Shown here: piece by piece, positions 43,028 to 51,601 of the stretch
Numbering within the stretch: the stretch's first letter is position 1
Layout of the letters: each line of letters begins with the position of its first letter
NCBI GenBank assembly: GCA_012729835.1
Contig: JAAYCK010000002.1
Span: 22,508-86,507 of the forward strand
Direction of reading: 5' to 3'
Length of the DNA: 64,000 bases
DNA from: Syntrophomonadaceae bacterium
Lineage (GTDB): Bacteria > Bacillota > Syntrophomonadia > Syntrophomonadales > Syntrophomonadaceae
Translations under genes and position numbers: made by a program
Notes under the pieces: model-generated
Database searches by the model: none
What the model saw: the letters and a program-made list of their open reading frames with translations, nothing else
What the model was told of the DNA's origin: nothing

Positions 43028-43037
43028 ATAAACTATT

Positions 43038-43136
43038 TGGCGGAGGCGTGTGAGAATCGAACTCACCCACCGCAGGATCACTACGGCGCAAACTGGATTT
43101 GAAGTCCAGGCGACCCACCAGGACCGATCCGCCTCC
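43038..43136 (-). tRNA. selC: tRNA-Sec (anticodon TCA)
   Basis: A 99-base tRNA with an encoded CCA. The acceptor stem is GGAGGCG/CGCCTCC (a G-A mismatch at the eighth pair). The anticodon arm is CTGGA-CTTCAAA-TCCAG, so the anticodon is TCA, reading UGA. A long variable arm and T arm GTGAG-TTCGATT-CTCAC follow. These are tRNA-Sec features, and the selA, selB and selD genes are in the window. Confidence 0.95.
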
Positions 43137-43216
43137 GTATATTATTTTCTCACGCACTTAGTAGTATATCCTCTATTCATCTTTCTTTCAACCACCCGTA
43201 ATATGCCAGTTTATAA

Positions 43217-43243
43217 AGATTGCTTCGCTGCGCTTGCAATGAC
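43217..43243. repeat. Dispersed motif C3
   Basis: AGATTGCTTCGCTGCGCTTG followed by CAATGAC, another copy of the C-family end. A few bases later ATAGCCGCTCCTTGCCATCA repeats a piece of the lonC-purA intergenic region. The surrounding 288 bases hold no gene. Confidence 0.55.
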
Positions 43244-43425
43244 AGGGTGGTGGCACTTCGCCCGATTGACAATGACGCTAGTTTTCGCTGCGGGACAGGC
43301 GGATATAGCCGCTCCTTGCCATCACAATAATTGCCTTTTTTGAGAAACCAGCTTGATTGTTATGGTATCATAATCGAGTAAACATATCCCTCGCTCAATG
43401 AATAATCACCAAAAGGGGTAGGGCC

Positions 43426-44871
43426 TTGCAGTTCAATTCGTACATTTTTATCCTGGCATTTCTGCCATTCACCTTGATAGGATATTTCCTGCTGAATAAA
43501 TATGGCCGCAATACGGCGGCCAAGGTTCTGCTGCTGGTCATGTCCCTGGTGTTCTATTCGTACTTTAACTACAAATATCTCTATATCATCTGCGCCAGTA
43601 TACTGATAAACTATCTTTTTTCCCGGTTGCTGCTGGACGCCGAGAGGTCTGGGACCCAGAAGAAGTGGCTGCTCTTTGCCGTCATCAGCCTTAATCTATT
43701 GATACTCTTCTACTTCAAATACTTCAATTTCTTCATCGAAAATATCAATCTGGCCTTCCAGGCTTCCTTTACCCTGAAAAATATCATCCTGCCTCTGGGC
43801 ATCAGCTTCATTACCTTTCAGCAGATAGCCTACTCGCTAGACTCCTACCGGGGAGAGACCGCCGGCTATAGCTTCCTGGATTATGCGGTTTTCGTGGCCT
43901 TTTTCCCGCGTCTGGTGGCCGGGCCGATCGTTTTGCATGGTGAGATCATACCCCAGCTGGGCGAGCCAAAAAATCATAGTATAAACTATGAGAATTTCTC
44001 ATATGGTATTTTGATGTTCGCTGTCGGTCTGGCCAAGAAGGTCTTTATCGCCGATCTCTTTGCAGGCGCGGCCAACTGGGGCTTTGCTTCGGTGGGTTCC
44101 CTGAGTGCGCTGGATGCGGTCATCGTGATGCTGTCGTATACCTTCCAGCTCTACTTCGACTTCAGCAGCTACACGGATATGGCCCTGGGTATCGGGCTGA
44201 TGTTCAATATCAAGCTCCCCATCAACTTTAATTCGCCGTATAAAGCAGTGTCGATCCCGGATTTCTGGAAGAGATGGCATATTACTCTGACCCGATTCCT
44301 GACCAAGTACTTGTATTTCCCGCTGGGCGGCAATCGCGCCGGTCGGGTGAGGACCTATGTCAATATCATGATCATATTCCTGGTGAGCGGCTTGTGGCAT
44401 GGAGCTAACTGGACCTTTGTACTGTGGGGCTTCCTGCACGGTACGGCTTCGGCTCTGCATCGCAGGTTCAAGACCCAGTGGGAAGTGGTACCCCGGGTCC
44501 TGCAGTGGTTTTTCACCTTTTTGTTCGTCAATATTGCCTTTGTATTCTTCCGGGCAGATTCCATCGGGCAGGGCTTCGGCCTTATCAAGCGTATGTTGGC
44601 CTTCGATTCGGCCGGGATCTCGCCGGCTTTATTAAATTGTTTTGAGCTGCCTTTCATCACCGGGCTGGAAAAGGCGCTGCAGATATCAGTCAGTGGCCTG
44701 GATATGGCTATGTTTATGGCTTTCACCTTCGTTATTATTCTTTGCTTCAAGAACCTGAATGAGCTTGAATTCCGACCTACGGCGCTTAACGCCGTGTTAA
44801 CGGTGCTGCTGCTGGTGTGTTCGATATTTTCCATGTCAGCGATCTCCGTTTTCATCTACCAGAATTTCTAA
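43426..44871 (+). CDS. MBOAT-family membrane O-acyltransferase (AlgI-like)
   Basis: A 481-aa integral membrane protein from TTG 43426, behind GGGGTAGGG. About eleven hydrophobic segments. The catalytic His is in LVSGLWHGANWTFVLWGFLH; FWKRWHITLTRFLTKYLYFP and PLGGNRAGRVRTYVNIMI are family signatures. AlgI-like proteins move acetyl groups across the membrane to acylate surface polysaccharides. The next gene, 14 bases on, encodes its likely partner. Confidence 0.93.
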   Translation: MQFNSYIFILAFLPFTLIGYFLLNKYGRNTAAKVLLLVMSLVFYSYFNYKYLYIICASILINYLFSRLLLDAERSGTQKKWLLFAVISLNLLILFYFKYFNFFIENINLAFQASFTLKNIILPLGISFITFQQIAYSLDSYRGETAGYSFLDYAVFVAFFPRLVAGPIVLHGEIIPQLGEPKNHSINYENFSYGILMFAVGLAKKVFIADLFAGAANWGFASVGSLSALDAVIVMLSYTFQLYFDFSSYTDMALGIGLMFNIKLPINFNSPYKAVSIPDFWKRWHITLTRFLTKYLYFPLGGNRAGRVRTYVNIMIIFLVSGLWHGANWTFVLWGFLHGTASALHRRFKTQWEVVPRVLQWFFTFLFVNIAFVFFRADSIGQGFGLIKRMLAFDSAGISPALLNCFELPFITGLEKALQISVSGLDMAMFMAFTFVIILCFKNLNELEFRPTALNAVLTVLLLVCSIFSMSAISVFIYQNF

Positions 44872-44884
44872 GGGGGGTGCAGTG

Positions 44885-46153
44885 ATGGAGAGCAAGAAAT
44901 GGGTCAAAATCGTCCTGGGTGCTGCTTCCGCCTGCCTGCTTCTGTTGATGACTATCAACATCATCGTGGACCCCTTTATGCAATATCACGCGCCAATACC
45001 CGGGATGGAGTCATATTACAAGTACACTCAGGAATATGCCATGTACTGGGTGATCGGCCGCGCCAAGCATACACCGGCTGATGCGGCCATTGTCGGCTCA
45101 TCTCTGTCCAATCATATCTCCGAGGATAAACTGGCGCAGCAATCCGGCCTCCGGGTGGTGGCCCTGAAAAAATCGGCCGGCCGGCCCAATATCTATACCT
45201 TGTTTCTCAATGAATCATTTAAGAGGAACGAGCTGCAGACGGTCTGGTACGAGTTGAACTTCCCCCACCTGCATATGGAGTATGAAGGCGACATCCCCTT
45301 ATACCTTTACAACTCCAACCCCTTTGATGATGTCAAGTACCTGCTCAACAAAGACGTATTTGAAATGAGCGCATACGTACTTTCAAACTGGGCGGATCAT
45401 CGCGGAGAAAAGAAAAAACCGGCTAAAGCTCTCTTCGAGGTCGATAGGGCCCAGAGCACCAGCAAGTACAATACCCTGGCCGTTGCCCGCAGCCTCTATG
45501 TTAGGCATAACCAAGTCGCTAACAAGAACTCGGTCATGGCTTACGATGCCAAGGCCAATAAGGACGTCGAAGAGAACATCATTCCCTTCCTGGAGAAATA
45601 CCCAGATACTCAATTCGTCTTCATCATGCCCTGTATCAGCATCCTGAATACCTATGACCAGTGCCGCGAGGGGACGGTTGACGACTACTTTGCCATTTAT
45701 AAAGATATCATGCTCCGCCTGTTGAAATATGAAAACGTGGAGATCCATATGTTCGCCGATATGGCGGGCTTTGTGGATAATCTGGACAATTACAAGGACC
45801 GGGTGCACTATAGCCCGGCCGGTGGAGATCTGATAGTTGAAGGGCTGCAGAGCGGTGCCTACAGGATCACCCGAGAAAACATCGATGCCCGGCTGCAGCA
45901 TCAGAAAGCGCTGGGGCAGTCTTTCCAGATATCGTTTTTAAAACAGGGTTTCAAGGGCGATGATGTGCGCGAGCTGAAAAAGCAACTCACTGTACTGGGT
46001 TACCAATGCAACGACACCATCGTATATGACCAGCAAACCAGAGACCGGGTGGCCGAATTTCAGGCGGAACAGCATCTCAATGTTACCGGCATTGCCACCG
46101 CGGAAACACAGGCGCTCCTGCAGGAGATGTTCGACGAGGCTGGCAGACGCTAG
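44885..46153 (+). CDS. AlgJ/AlgX-like acetyltransferase partner with peptidoglycan-binding domain
   Basis: A 422-aa protein from ATG 44885 behind GGGGGGTGC (a GTG one codon earlier is also possible). The N-terminal membrane helix (WVKIVLGAASACLLLLMTIN) anchors it outside the membrane. An SGNH-like domain has AAIVGSSLSNHISED (Ser) and a C-terminal DRVHYSPAGGDLIV (Asp-x-x-His). Residues about 355-420 (FLKQGFKGDDVRELKKQLTV, TVLGYQCNDTIVYDQQTRDR) form a PG_binding_1 domain, which is unusual for AlgJ-type proteins and suggests attachment to the wall. It works with the MBOAT protein to acetylate a wall or surface polymer. Confidence 0.82.
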   Translation: MESKKWVKIVLGAASACLLLLMTINIIVDPFMQYHAPIPGMESYYKYTQEYAMYWVIGRAKHTPADAAIVGSSLSNHISEDKLAQQSGLRVVALKKSAGRPNIYTLFLNESFKRNELQTVWYELNFPHLHMEYEGDIPLYLYNSNPFDDVKYLLNKDVFEMSAYVLSNWADHRGEKKKPAKALFEVDRAQSTSKYNTLAVARSLYVRHNQVANKNSVMAYDAKANKDVEENIIPFLEKYPDTQFVFIMPCISILNTYDQCREGTVDDYFAIYKDIMLRLLKYENVEIHMFADMAGFVDNLDNYKDRVHYSPAGGDLIVEGLQSGAYRITRENIDARLQHQKALGQSFQISFLKQGFKGDDVRELKKQLTVLGYQCNDTIVYDQQTRDRVAEFQAEQHLNVTGIATAETQALLQEMFDEAGRR

Positions 46154-46322
46154 TATTTTCTATCGGCAAGTGTAGACATGATTGCGGCAAATGACCGGGC
46201 GGTTCGCAGTGCATAATAAGTACCGCTTAAGATTTATCTTATCTGAGTGCCGGGTCCTCACATTGACCATACGCAGGTTTCCGCAGCGATGAATAGGCGG
46301 TACTGCTTCGCTAGCCAAGACA

Positions 46323-46347
46323 AGGGGCGGATATGGAATCCGCCCCT
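46323..46347. repeat. GC-rich intergenic hairpin
   Basis: AGGGGCGGAT and ATCCGCCCCT form a perfect 10-bp stem with a 5-base loop. The 240-base region between the AlgJ-like gene and the CBS-ACT gene has no other clear feature; the hairpin resembles widespread dispersed repeats. Confidence 0.5.
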
Positions 46348-46394
46348 ACACATTCTCTATAGATCTACGTTATTTCTATCTCTGAGCATTCAGG

Positions 46395-47054
46395 TTATTC
46401 TTTCCCATCCCGGGTTATGACGGATTCAATCTCATATCCATGGGCGATCATTTCATCAACCACCGGCTGGTAATCCGACTCTTTCATGCGCAGGATCACC
46501 TTATACTGACCTTTCTTCTCATCGAAATAAACCACGATATTGGTGATATTGATGCCGCGGGCGGCGATTATTCCGGTCACCTCGGCAATGGGACCGGGAC
46601 GGTCATTGACGATGAAGTCAATGCGGGTATGGGCGGCATGTACGCCCAGGATGTCGATCAGGGCATCGAACAGGTCGGTCTCGGTAATGATGCCGACCAG
46701 TTTATCGTCGTCTACTACCGGCAGGCCGCTGACCTTGTTATCACGCATGACACGGGCAGCGGTCTCGATGAATGTCTCGGAGCTAACCGTCAGAAGCTTC
46801 TGCCCTTTGGGCATGACGTCACGGATCTTGGTGCGAGCCAATAGATAGTTCAGTTCATAAATGGACAGGCTGGTGGCAAAGGACGGCGCCGCTCGGTTAA
46901 GGTCAGACAGGGTGACGATGCCTATCACTTTGCCCTGATCCATTACCGGAAGGCGGCGGATGTTGTTATCCTTCATGATACTGAAGGCTTCGTTGATCCC
47001 GGAATCTAATTCCACTTTCTTGACATTGCTGTTCATGCGATCTTTGACCTTCAC
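46395..47054 (-). CDS. CBS-domain and ACT-domain protein (AcuB-like)
   Basis: A 219-aa protein from GTG 47054 behind GGGGGAG. Two CBS domains (residues about 1-60, MKVKDRMNSNVKKVELDSGI; and 80-135, DVMPKGQKLLTVSSETFIET) are followed by an ACT domain (IDFIVNDRPGPIAEVTGIIA). It matches the AcuB family by arrangement and size. CBS domains usually bind adenosine nucleotides and ACT an amino acid, so a ligand-responsive regulator is likely. Confidence 0.88.
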   Translation of the reverse strand: MKVKDRMNSNVKKVELDSGINEAFSIMKDNNIRRLPVMDQGKVIGIVTLSDLNRAAPSFATSLSIYELNYLLARTKIRDVMPKGQKLLTVSSETFIETAARVMRDNKVSGLPVVDDDKLVGIITETDLFDALIDILGVHAAHTRIDFIVNDRPGPIAEVTGIIAARGINITNIVVYFDEKKGQYKVILRMKESDYQPVVDEMIAHGYEIESVITRDGKE

Positions 47055-47076
47055 CGCTACTCCCCCTTTAATTGTT

Positions 47077-47254
47077 AATAGACGCAGATAACGCTGAAAT
47101 ATAGGATTTGCGCAGTTTTTCTGTTGGTTATATCGACAGTAACCTTAGTCAAATATATTCACAATATATTTCAGATTTCACAGAAGGGCTTGAACACCCT
47201 AATCCAAATTATTCTGCGTGATCAAAAAAACTGGGTTATCTGCGTCCATTCGTC
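47077..47254. repeat. Dispersed element A1 (GACGCAG...CTGCGTC)
   Basis: AATAGACGCAGATAACGCTG on the left and TTATCTGCGTCCATTCGTC on the right form inverted ends of a gene-free region of about 178 bases between the CBS-ACT gene and livF. Similar elements lie at 51449 and 53526. Confidence 0.6.
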
Positions 47255-47261
47255 CTCGGCA

Positions 47262-47966
47262 TTACCCGCCCAGGTAGGCTTTTTTCACTTCATCGCTGTT
47301 GAGCAGTTCCTGCGCGGTACCGCTAAGGACGATCTCACCCGTTTCGATGACATAGGCCTGATGGGCAATGGACAGTGCCATATGGGCGTTCTGTTCGACC
47401 AGCAGGATGGTGGTGCCCCGCTCGTTGATCTCTTTGATAATGGAGAAAATCTCCTTGACCAGTAATGGGGCGAGCCCCATGGAGGGTTCGTCCATCAGCA
47501 TCAAGGTGGGACGAGCCATGAGGGCCCGTCCGATAGCCAGCATCTGCTGTTCCCCGCCGGACAGGGTCCCGGCCATCTGCTTCTGCCGTTCTTTCAGGCG
47601 GGGGAAGCGGGTGAACACGTTTTCTATATCATCGGCGATGCCCTTCTTGTCCCGGCGCAGGTAAGCCCCCATCTCCAGGTTCTCCATGACCGACATGGTG
47701 GAAAATACCCGGCGCCCCTCCGGTACCTGGGATATACCCAGGTCAACGATCTTTTCCGGCGCGGTTTTGGTGATGTCCTGGTTGTTGAATATGATACTGC
47801 CGTTCTTGGGCCGCAGCAGCCCGGAGATGGTTTTTAAGGTAGTGGTTTTGCCGGCGCCGTTGGCTCCGATCAGCGTCACTATATTGCCCTGCTCCACCTC
47901 GAAGGACATTTTTTTCAGGGCGTGGATAGCCCCGTAATACACTTCTATCTCGTTTATCTGCAGCAT
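47262..47966 (-). CDS. livF: Branched-chain amino acid ABC transporter ATPase LivF
   Basis: A 234-aa protein, normal LivF length. Walker A is LIGANGAGKTTTLKTISGLL, the signature is GTLSGGEQQMLAIGRALMAR, Walker B is TLMLMDEPSMGLAPLLVKEI. It is the ATPase of the LIV uptake system. The upstream livG is broken and no livH, livM or livK remain nearby, so it is probably an orphan remnant or works with parts encoded elsewhere. Confidence 0.93.
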   Translation of the reverse strand: MLQINEIEVYYGAIHALKKMSFEVEQGNIVTLIGANGAGKTTTLKTISGLLRPKNGSIIFNNQDITKTAPEKIVDLGISQVPEGRRVFSTMSVMENLEMGAYLRRDKKGIADDIENVFTRFPRLKERQKQMAGTLSGGEQQMLAIGRALMARPTLMLMDEPSMGLAPLLVKEIFSIIKEINERGTTILLVEQNAHMALSIAHQAYVIETGEIVLSGTAQELLNSDEVKKAYLGG

Positions 47967-48275
47967 CTATCCGACCTCCTCTCCTAGATATGCTTCGATG
48001 ACCCGGGGGGTTATTTCTGATCGCTTCCGGTGGTCCTTGGGCAATGATCTGTCCGTAATCTAATACATAGATGCGTTCACATACGCCCATCACCAGAGAC
48101 ATATCGTGTTCAATGAGCAGGATGGACAGCTTGAATTCATCCCTGATCCAGCGGATCATCTCCATGAGGTCGCGGGGCTCGTTGGGATTCATGCCGGCCG
48201 CCGGTTCATCGAGTATCAATAGACTGGGATTGGTGGCTAGAGCGCGGGCGAAGGTTAAGGCACGTTTTTGTTCAG
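47967..48275 (-). pseudogene. livG: Truncated and frameshifted LivG remnant
   Basis: The middle of LivG is clear (ALATNPSLLILDEPAAGMNP, later LSILLIEHDMSLVMGVCERI, VLDYGQIIAQGPPEAIRNNP). The N-terminus with Walker A is missing: homology begins abruptly near 48275, only about 50 bases after the activase stop. At a run of six G (48005-48010; C on the gene strand) one base is extra, and removing it restores NPRVIEAYLGEEVG and a stop touching livF (TAG ATG). Loss of the 5' part and the frameshift make it non-functional. Confidence 0.88.
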
Positions 48276-48326
48276 GGCAATCCGTATGTTATACAGTACG
48301 CTTAATATCCCAAAAGAGCCATTTGG

Positions 48327-49280
48327 TTATACTTCCCACTTGCCACAGCGGTCACCCCAGCGGGCCAACAGTTCGCTGTTCTCGTAAAACTGTACGACCT
48401 CGCAGGCGTTGGAACAGCCTTTGCATTCGAAGCTGGTGGTCTTAAAGCTGATCTCCTGGATATTGAACCCCTTAAACCCGGTAGCTCCCTTGCGGCGGCT
48501 GGCATCTCGCGACATCAGAGCGACACCGATGGCGCCCATTACACCGTAATGTTCGGGGACCTCGACCGGCATATCCAAATAACGGCGGAAGGCTTCAACC
48601 AGTCCCTGATTGGCGGCCACGCCGCCCTGGAACATGACCGGCGGCAGTATCTCCTTGCCTTTGCCGACATTGTTCATATAGTTACGGACCAGCGCTTCGC
48701 ACAGACCTGCAATGATATCCTCCGTATTGTATCCCAATTGTTGCTTATGTATCATATCGGATTCGGCAAACACGGCGCAACGACCGGCTATCCGCACCGG
48801 ATTTTTTGCCTTCAGCGCGTAGCTGCCGAAGTCTTCGATAGGTATCAATAAACGGCTGGCTTGCTGGTCTAAAAAAGATCCCGTCCCGGCGGCACAGACG
48901 GTATTCATGGCGAAGTCGGTAACCACGCCGTCACGCATGATGATGATCTTGGAGTCCTGTCCGCCGATCTCGACAATGGTGCGTACCTCATTGTCGATAG
49001 AAGATGCGGCAATGGCATGAGCGGTAATCTCATTTTTTACAATATCAGCGCCGATAATCAAGCTGATGAGATAGCGGGCACTGCCGGTGGTTCCGGCTCC
49101 AGCGATCTCGATCTCCTCACCAATTTCCTGGCCAATCTGGTACAAGCCTTCCTGTACGGTCTGGATAGGTTTGCCATTGGTACGCAGGTATTTCTTGATC
49201 AACAGTTTTCCGTCCGGATCGAGTACCACCAGATTGGTGCTGACGGAACCCACGTCGACTCCCAGGTATCCCTTTTTCAT
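48327..49280 (-). CDS. Acyl-CoA dehydratase activase-like ATPase (HgdC/BadF type)
   Basis: A 317-aa protein of the ASKHA fold. GYLGVDVGSVSTNLVVLDPD is the phosphate-1 loop; GAGTTGSARYLISLIIGADI and EIGGQDSKIIIMRDGVVTDF are the family signatures; the cluster-binding Cys lies in NTVCAAGTGSFLDQQ and in IAGRCAVFAESDM. Activases of this type use ATP to drive low-potential electrons from a [4Fe-4S] cluster into a partner. It overlaps the next gene upstream by 4 bases. A Cys-rich tail (ECKGCSNACEVVQFY) is not typical of the simplest activases and may hold another cluster. Confidence 0.9.
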   Translation of the reverse strand: MKKGYLGVDVGSVSTNLVVLDPDGKLLIKKYLRTNGKPIQTVQEGLYQIGQEIGEEIEIAGAGTTGSARYLISLIIGADIVKNEITAHAIAASSIDNEVRTIVEIGGQDSKIIIMRDGVVTDFAMNTVCAAGTGSFLDQQASRLLIPIEDFGSYALKAKNPVRIAGRCAVFAESDMIHKQQLGYNTEDIIAGLCEALVRNYMNNVGKGKEILPPVMFQGGVAANQGLVEAFRRYLDMPVEVPEHYGVMGAIGVALMSRDASRRKGATGFKGFNIQEISFKTTSFECKGCSNACEVVQFYENSELLARWGDRCGKWEV

Positions 49281-50389
49281 ATTACTAACCTCCGGGCTAT
49301 TGTGCTCTGCTTCTGTTTGACTTCCCGGCGCCGTTCCATCAGGTCGACAAATGCCTCCAGCCGGGTCTGCACCCCGGCCTTGCCGGTCTGTTCATCAATA
49401 AACAAGGTCAATACGGGTATATCGTGATCCCGGCTCACCGTGGGAAGGATGCTCTTGGCGACTATTTCGGGTATACAGGAGAAGGGCGCCAGCTGCACCA
49501 CCCCGTCATAACCATGGCGGGAATAGAGCACGGTTTCCGCGATGCTGTTGGCCCCATGCCCGCCGATCGGGGCTTCATTCAGATATGGCTGGGCTACAGT
49601 ATAGAGGTCTCCTTCCAGATCATATATGGTGGTTTTCTTGGTATAGCCGGAAAGGTAAATGGAACGGTCGGTCTGCACGCCCATTTCCCCCAGCATGATC
49701 TGCATATAATGGTTGGCGGATGGCTCCAATACGACATAAATCTCGCCGATTATGCCGACTTTCAGCGGATTGCGGCTGTTATCCTGTGGCACCGCGTCTA
49801 AGACCTTGAGGGCTTCCCGGTAAGCCAGCCGTACCTCATTTATGCTGTTGGCGGCATCGATCATCTCCAGGGCCTGCCAGAAGGCTCGGGTGGTGTCACC
49901 TTTTCCTATCTCGTAAGGCCGGATCTCATGCGAATGTCTCTCTATTTCATCAATAGCCTTGACCTTTTCCCAGGTTACCTGCAGGACCCAGATGAGCTGT
50001 TTGGTGCTGATACCGCCGGTCTTCCTGATCAGGCGAAGCTTACCGATGAAATCCCTCATGTCACAGAGCGGTGGTTCCAGGGCTACTATCTTTACGGGCT
50101 GCCCCAGCTCTTCCAGCAGGTACTGGTGCATTACCCAGTATAATCCTGCCCGACAGGGTCCATTGCTGCCGGAAGTAATGATCATCTCGGCGCCCATCTC
50201 GGCAACTTCCAGATAGGTGCCCATCAGCATCTTGAAGGGTATGCAGGCAAACTCGGGCGAATGGCGTACGCCTAAGTCCAAGGTGCGTTTACTGGGTTCG
50301 GGAGGTACTATACATTCATGTCCGGTGTGCTCAACCATCCATTTAAAGGCCAGATACGAATACCCCATGTGCGGAAAGCTTACTTTCAT
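49277..50389 (-). CDS. DUF2229/HgdB-like protein, dehydratase-type subunit
   Basis: A 370-aa protein of the 2-hydroxyacyl-CoA dehydratase/BcrB superfamily, DUF2229-type. Conserved Cys positions are FACIPFKMLMGTYLE, GPCRAGLYWVMHQY and the later QLAPFSCIPEIVAKSILP. DIPVLTLFIDEQTGKAGVQT and RLEAFVDLMERRR are shared with the upstream neighbour (50386-51429), so the two are paralogs. It is coupled to both neighbours by 4-base overlaps. Its substrate is unknown; the lack of a typical CoA-binding signature in the short sequence suggests a system other than ordinary dehydration. Confidence 0.8.
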   Translation of the reverse strand: MKVSFPHMGYSYLAFKWMVEHTGHECIVPPEPSKRTLDLGVRHSPEFACIPFKMLMGTYLEVAEMGAEMIITSGSNGPCRAGLYWVMHQYLLEELGQPVKIVALEPPLCDMRDFIGKLRLIRKTGGISTKQLIWVLQVTWEKVKAIDEIERHSHEIRPYEIGKGDTTRAFWQALEMIDAANSINEVRLAYREALKVLDAVPQDNSRNPLKVGIIGEIYVVLEPSANHYMQIMLGEMGVQTDRSIYLSGYTKKTTIYDLEGDLYTVAQPYLNEAPIGGHGANSIAETVLYSRHGYDGVVQLAPFSCIPEIVAKSILPTVSRDHDIPVLTLFIDEQTGKAGVQTRLEAFVDLMERRREVKQKQSTIARRLVI

Positions 50390-51429
50390 ATCTTATCCCT
50401 CCGATAATTCAGCATATCTATAAAGGCTTCCACTCGGGTACGTATCCCCGCTTCGCCGGTATGTTCATCAATGGTAATCGAAAGATATGGCTTGCTGCTA
50501 TGGCGGTGTGCCTCGATCTCCAACAGGCGATCCACCACCGAATCAGGCCCGCAGGCAAAAGCGGTGACGTGAATGATGCCGTCTATGCGCTTCTGCTTCA
50601 TGTAGTGCAGTCCACCGTATACGGCCCGGTTAGAGAAATACCAGAAGGTGCTCTTCAGCAGATGCTTCGCCTGCCGGTTGAGTACCTTGTCACTCAGCAT
50701 GTCCTGCGTAAACACCTGCACATTTTCTTTCGACAATAGTCCGAGTATTCCTCCATTTATATAATCATCATAAATTGCGTAGGGGTAGCCTACCACCGCG
50801 ATATTGAGCCCGGCTTCCTCCCTGTTTGGCTTTCGAACTAACCTCTGGCGCTGGTGCTCCTCCCGGCGCACCTTATTATTGGTCTCGGGTTCATTGGGAA
50901 ACAGTTGGGCGATGGCATCCGGGGGAAGTACTCCAGATGACAATAACTTCTGGTACTTCTTATGTACCTCCAGACCCTTGCGGCAGGCTTTTTTGCAATC
51001 GGCTGCGGATTTTCCCAGCACGTCGCCTATGTCGGCAGCAATGTTGAATATTTCTTTGGGGTCTTTTTTTATTCCCACCCGGGTATCGATCAACGGAGGC
51101 AACTTGTCCACCGTGAGTCGAACCATATCGGGTAAACCCAAAAACTTGGGGCAGAAGGTCTCAGTACCAAAATCACCAAACAGACGCACGCTAACCAAGC
51201 GAGGGCTGAAGATGAAATCAACCTTGTCCCTAAGCCAGGCGGCATGGCCGTGATAGACTTTTATGGGGATGCAGGCATCATTTACGGCATCCTTTACTCC
51301 CTGATCAAGGATTTCCCTGCTGGTGGGGGGTGATACTATGACCTCCTCTCCCAATTCATCCAGGAAGGTCTTCCATAATGGATAATAGAGAAAATAGGCC
51401 AGAGTTCTGGGAATCCCAATCTTAGACAC
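50386..51429 (-). CDS. DUF2229/HgdB-like protein, second subunit
   Basis: A 347-aa protein from GTG 51429 with GGAGG nine bases upstream. VSKIGIPRTLAYFLYYPLWK and FLDELGEEVIVSPPTSREIL are the family N-terminus. Conserved Cys positions are DACIPIKVYHGH, ETFCPKFLGLPD and HVTAFACGPDSVVDR. It ends with LSITIDEHTGEAGIRTRVEA, parallel to the downstream paralog. Two such subunits with a matching activase make the operon look like a complete ATP-driven reductase or dehydratase. Confidence 0.8.
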   Translation of the reverse strand: MSKIGIPRTLAYFLYYPLWKTFLDELGEEVIVSPPTSREILDQGVKDAVNDACIPIKVYHGHAAWLRDKVDFIFSPRLVSVRLFGDFGTETFCPKFLGLPDMVRLTVDKLPPLIDTRVGIKKDPKEIFNIAADIGDVLGKSAADCKKACRKGLEVHKKYQKLLSSGVLPPDAIAQLFPNEPETNNKVRREEHQRQRLVRKPNREEAGLNIAVVGYPYAIYDDYINGGILGLLSKENVQVFTQDMLSDKVLNRQAKHLLKSTFWYFSNRAVYGGLHYMKQKRIDGIIHVTAFACGPDSVVDRLLEIEAHRHSSKPYLSITIDEHTGEAGIRTRVEAFIDMLNYRRDKI

Positions 51430-51448
51430 TATTACAAATCCTCCCCGA

Positions 51449-51601
51449 ATTAGACGCAGGCAACTTCGCTGCACTCAGATTATTTATGATCAGCGCAGAA
51501 CAATAACCGGAAAGGTTATTGATTCTATTAAATTCTATTGGCTTACCAATGTTTGATAATCTGCGATAATCTAACAAATCAGTGTTATCAGCGTCTATTC
51601 G
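51449..51601. repeat. Dispersed element A2
   Basis: ATTAGACGCAGGCAACTTCG on the left and TCAGCGTCTATTCG on the right are inverted ends; ATAATCTGCGATAATCTAAC lies near the right end. It fills the space between the HgdB-like gene and selB. Confidence 0.6.

Noticed and set aside
43999..44460. Minus-strand frames across the MBOAT gene
   Set aside because: Shadows of the clearly conserved plus-strand membrane protein.
47743..48219. A 158-residue protein reading through the end of livG into livF
   Set aside because: Only the first two thirds are LivG; the rest is an out-of-frame reading caused by the frameshift.
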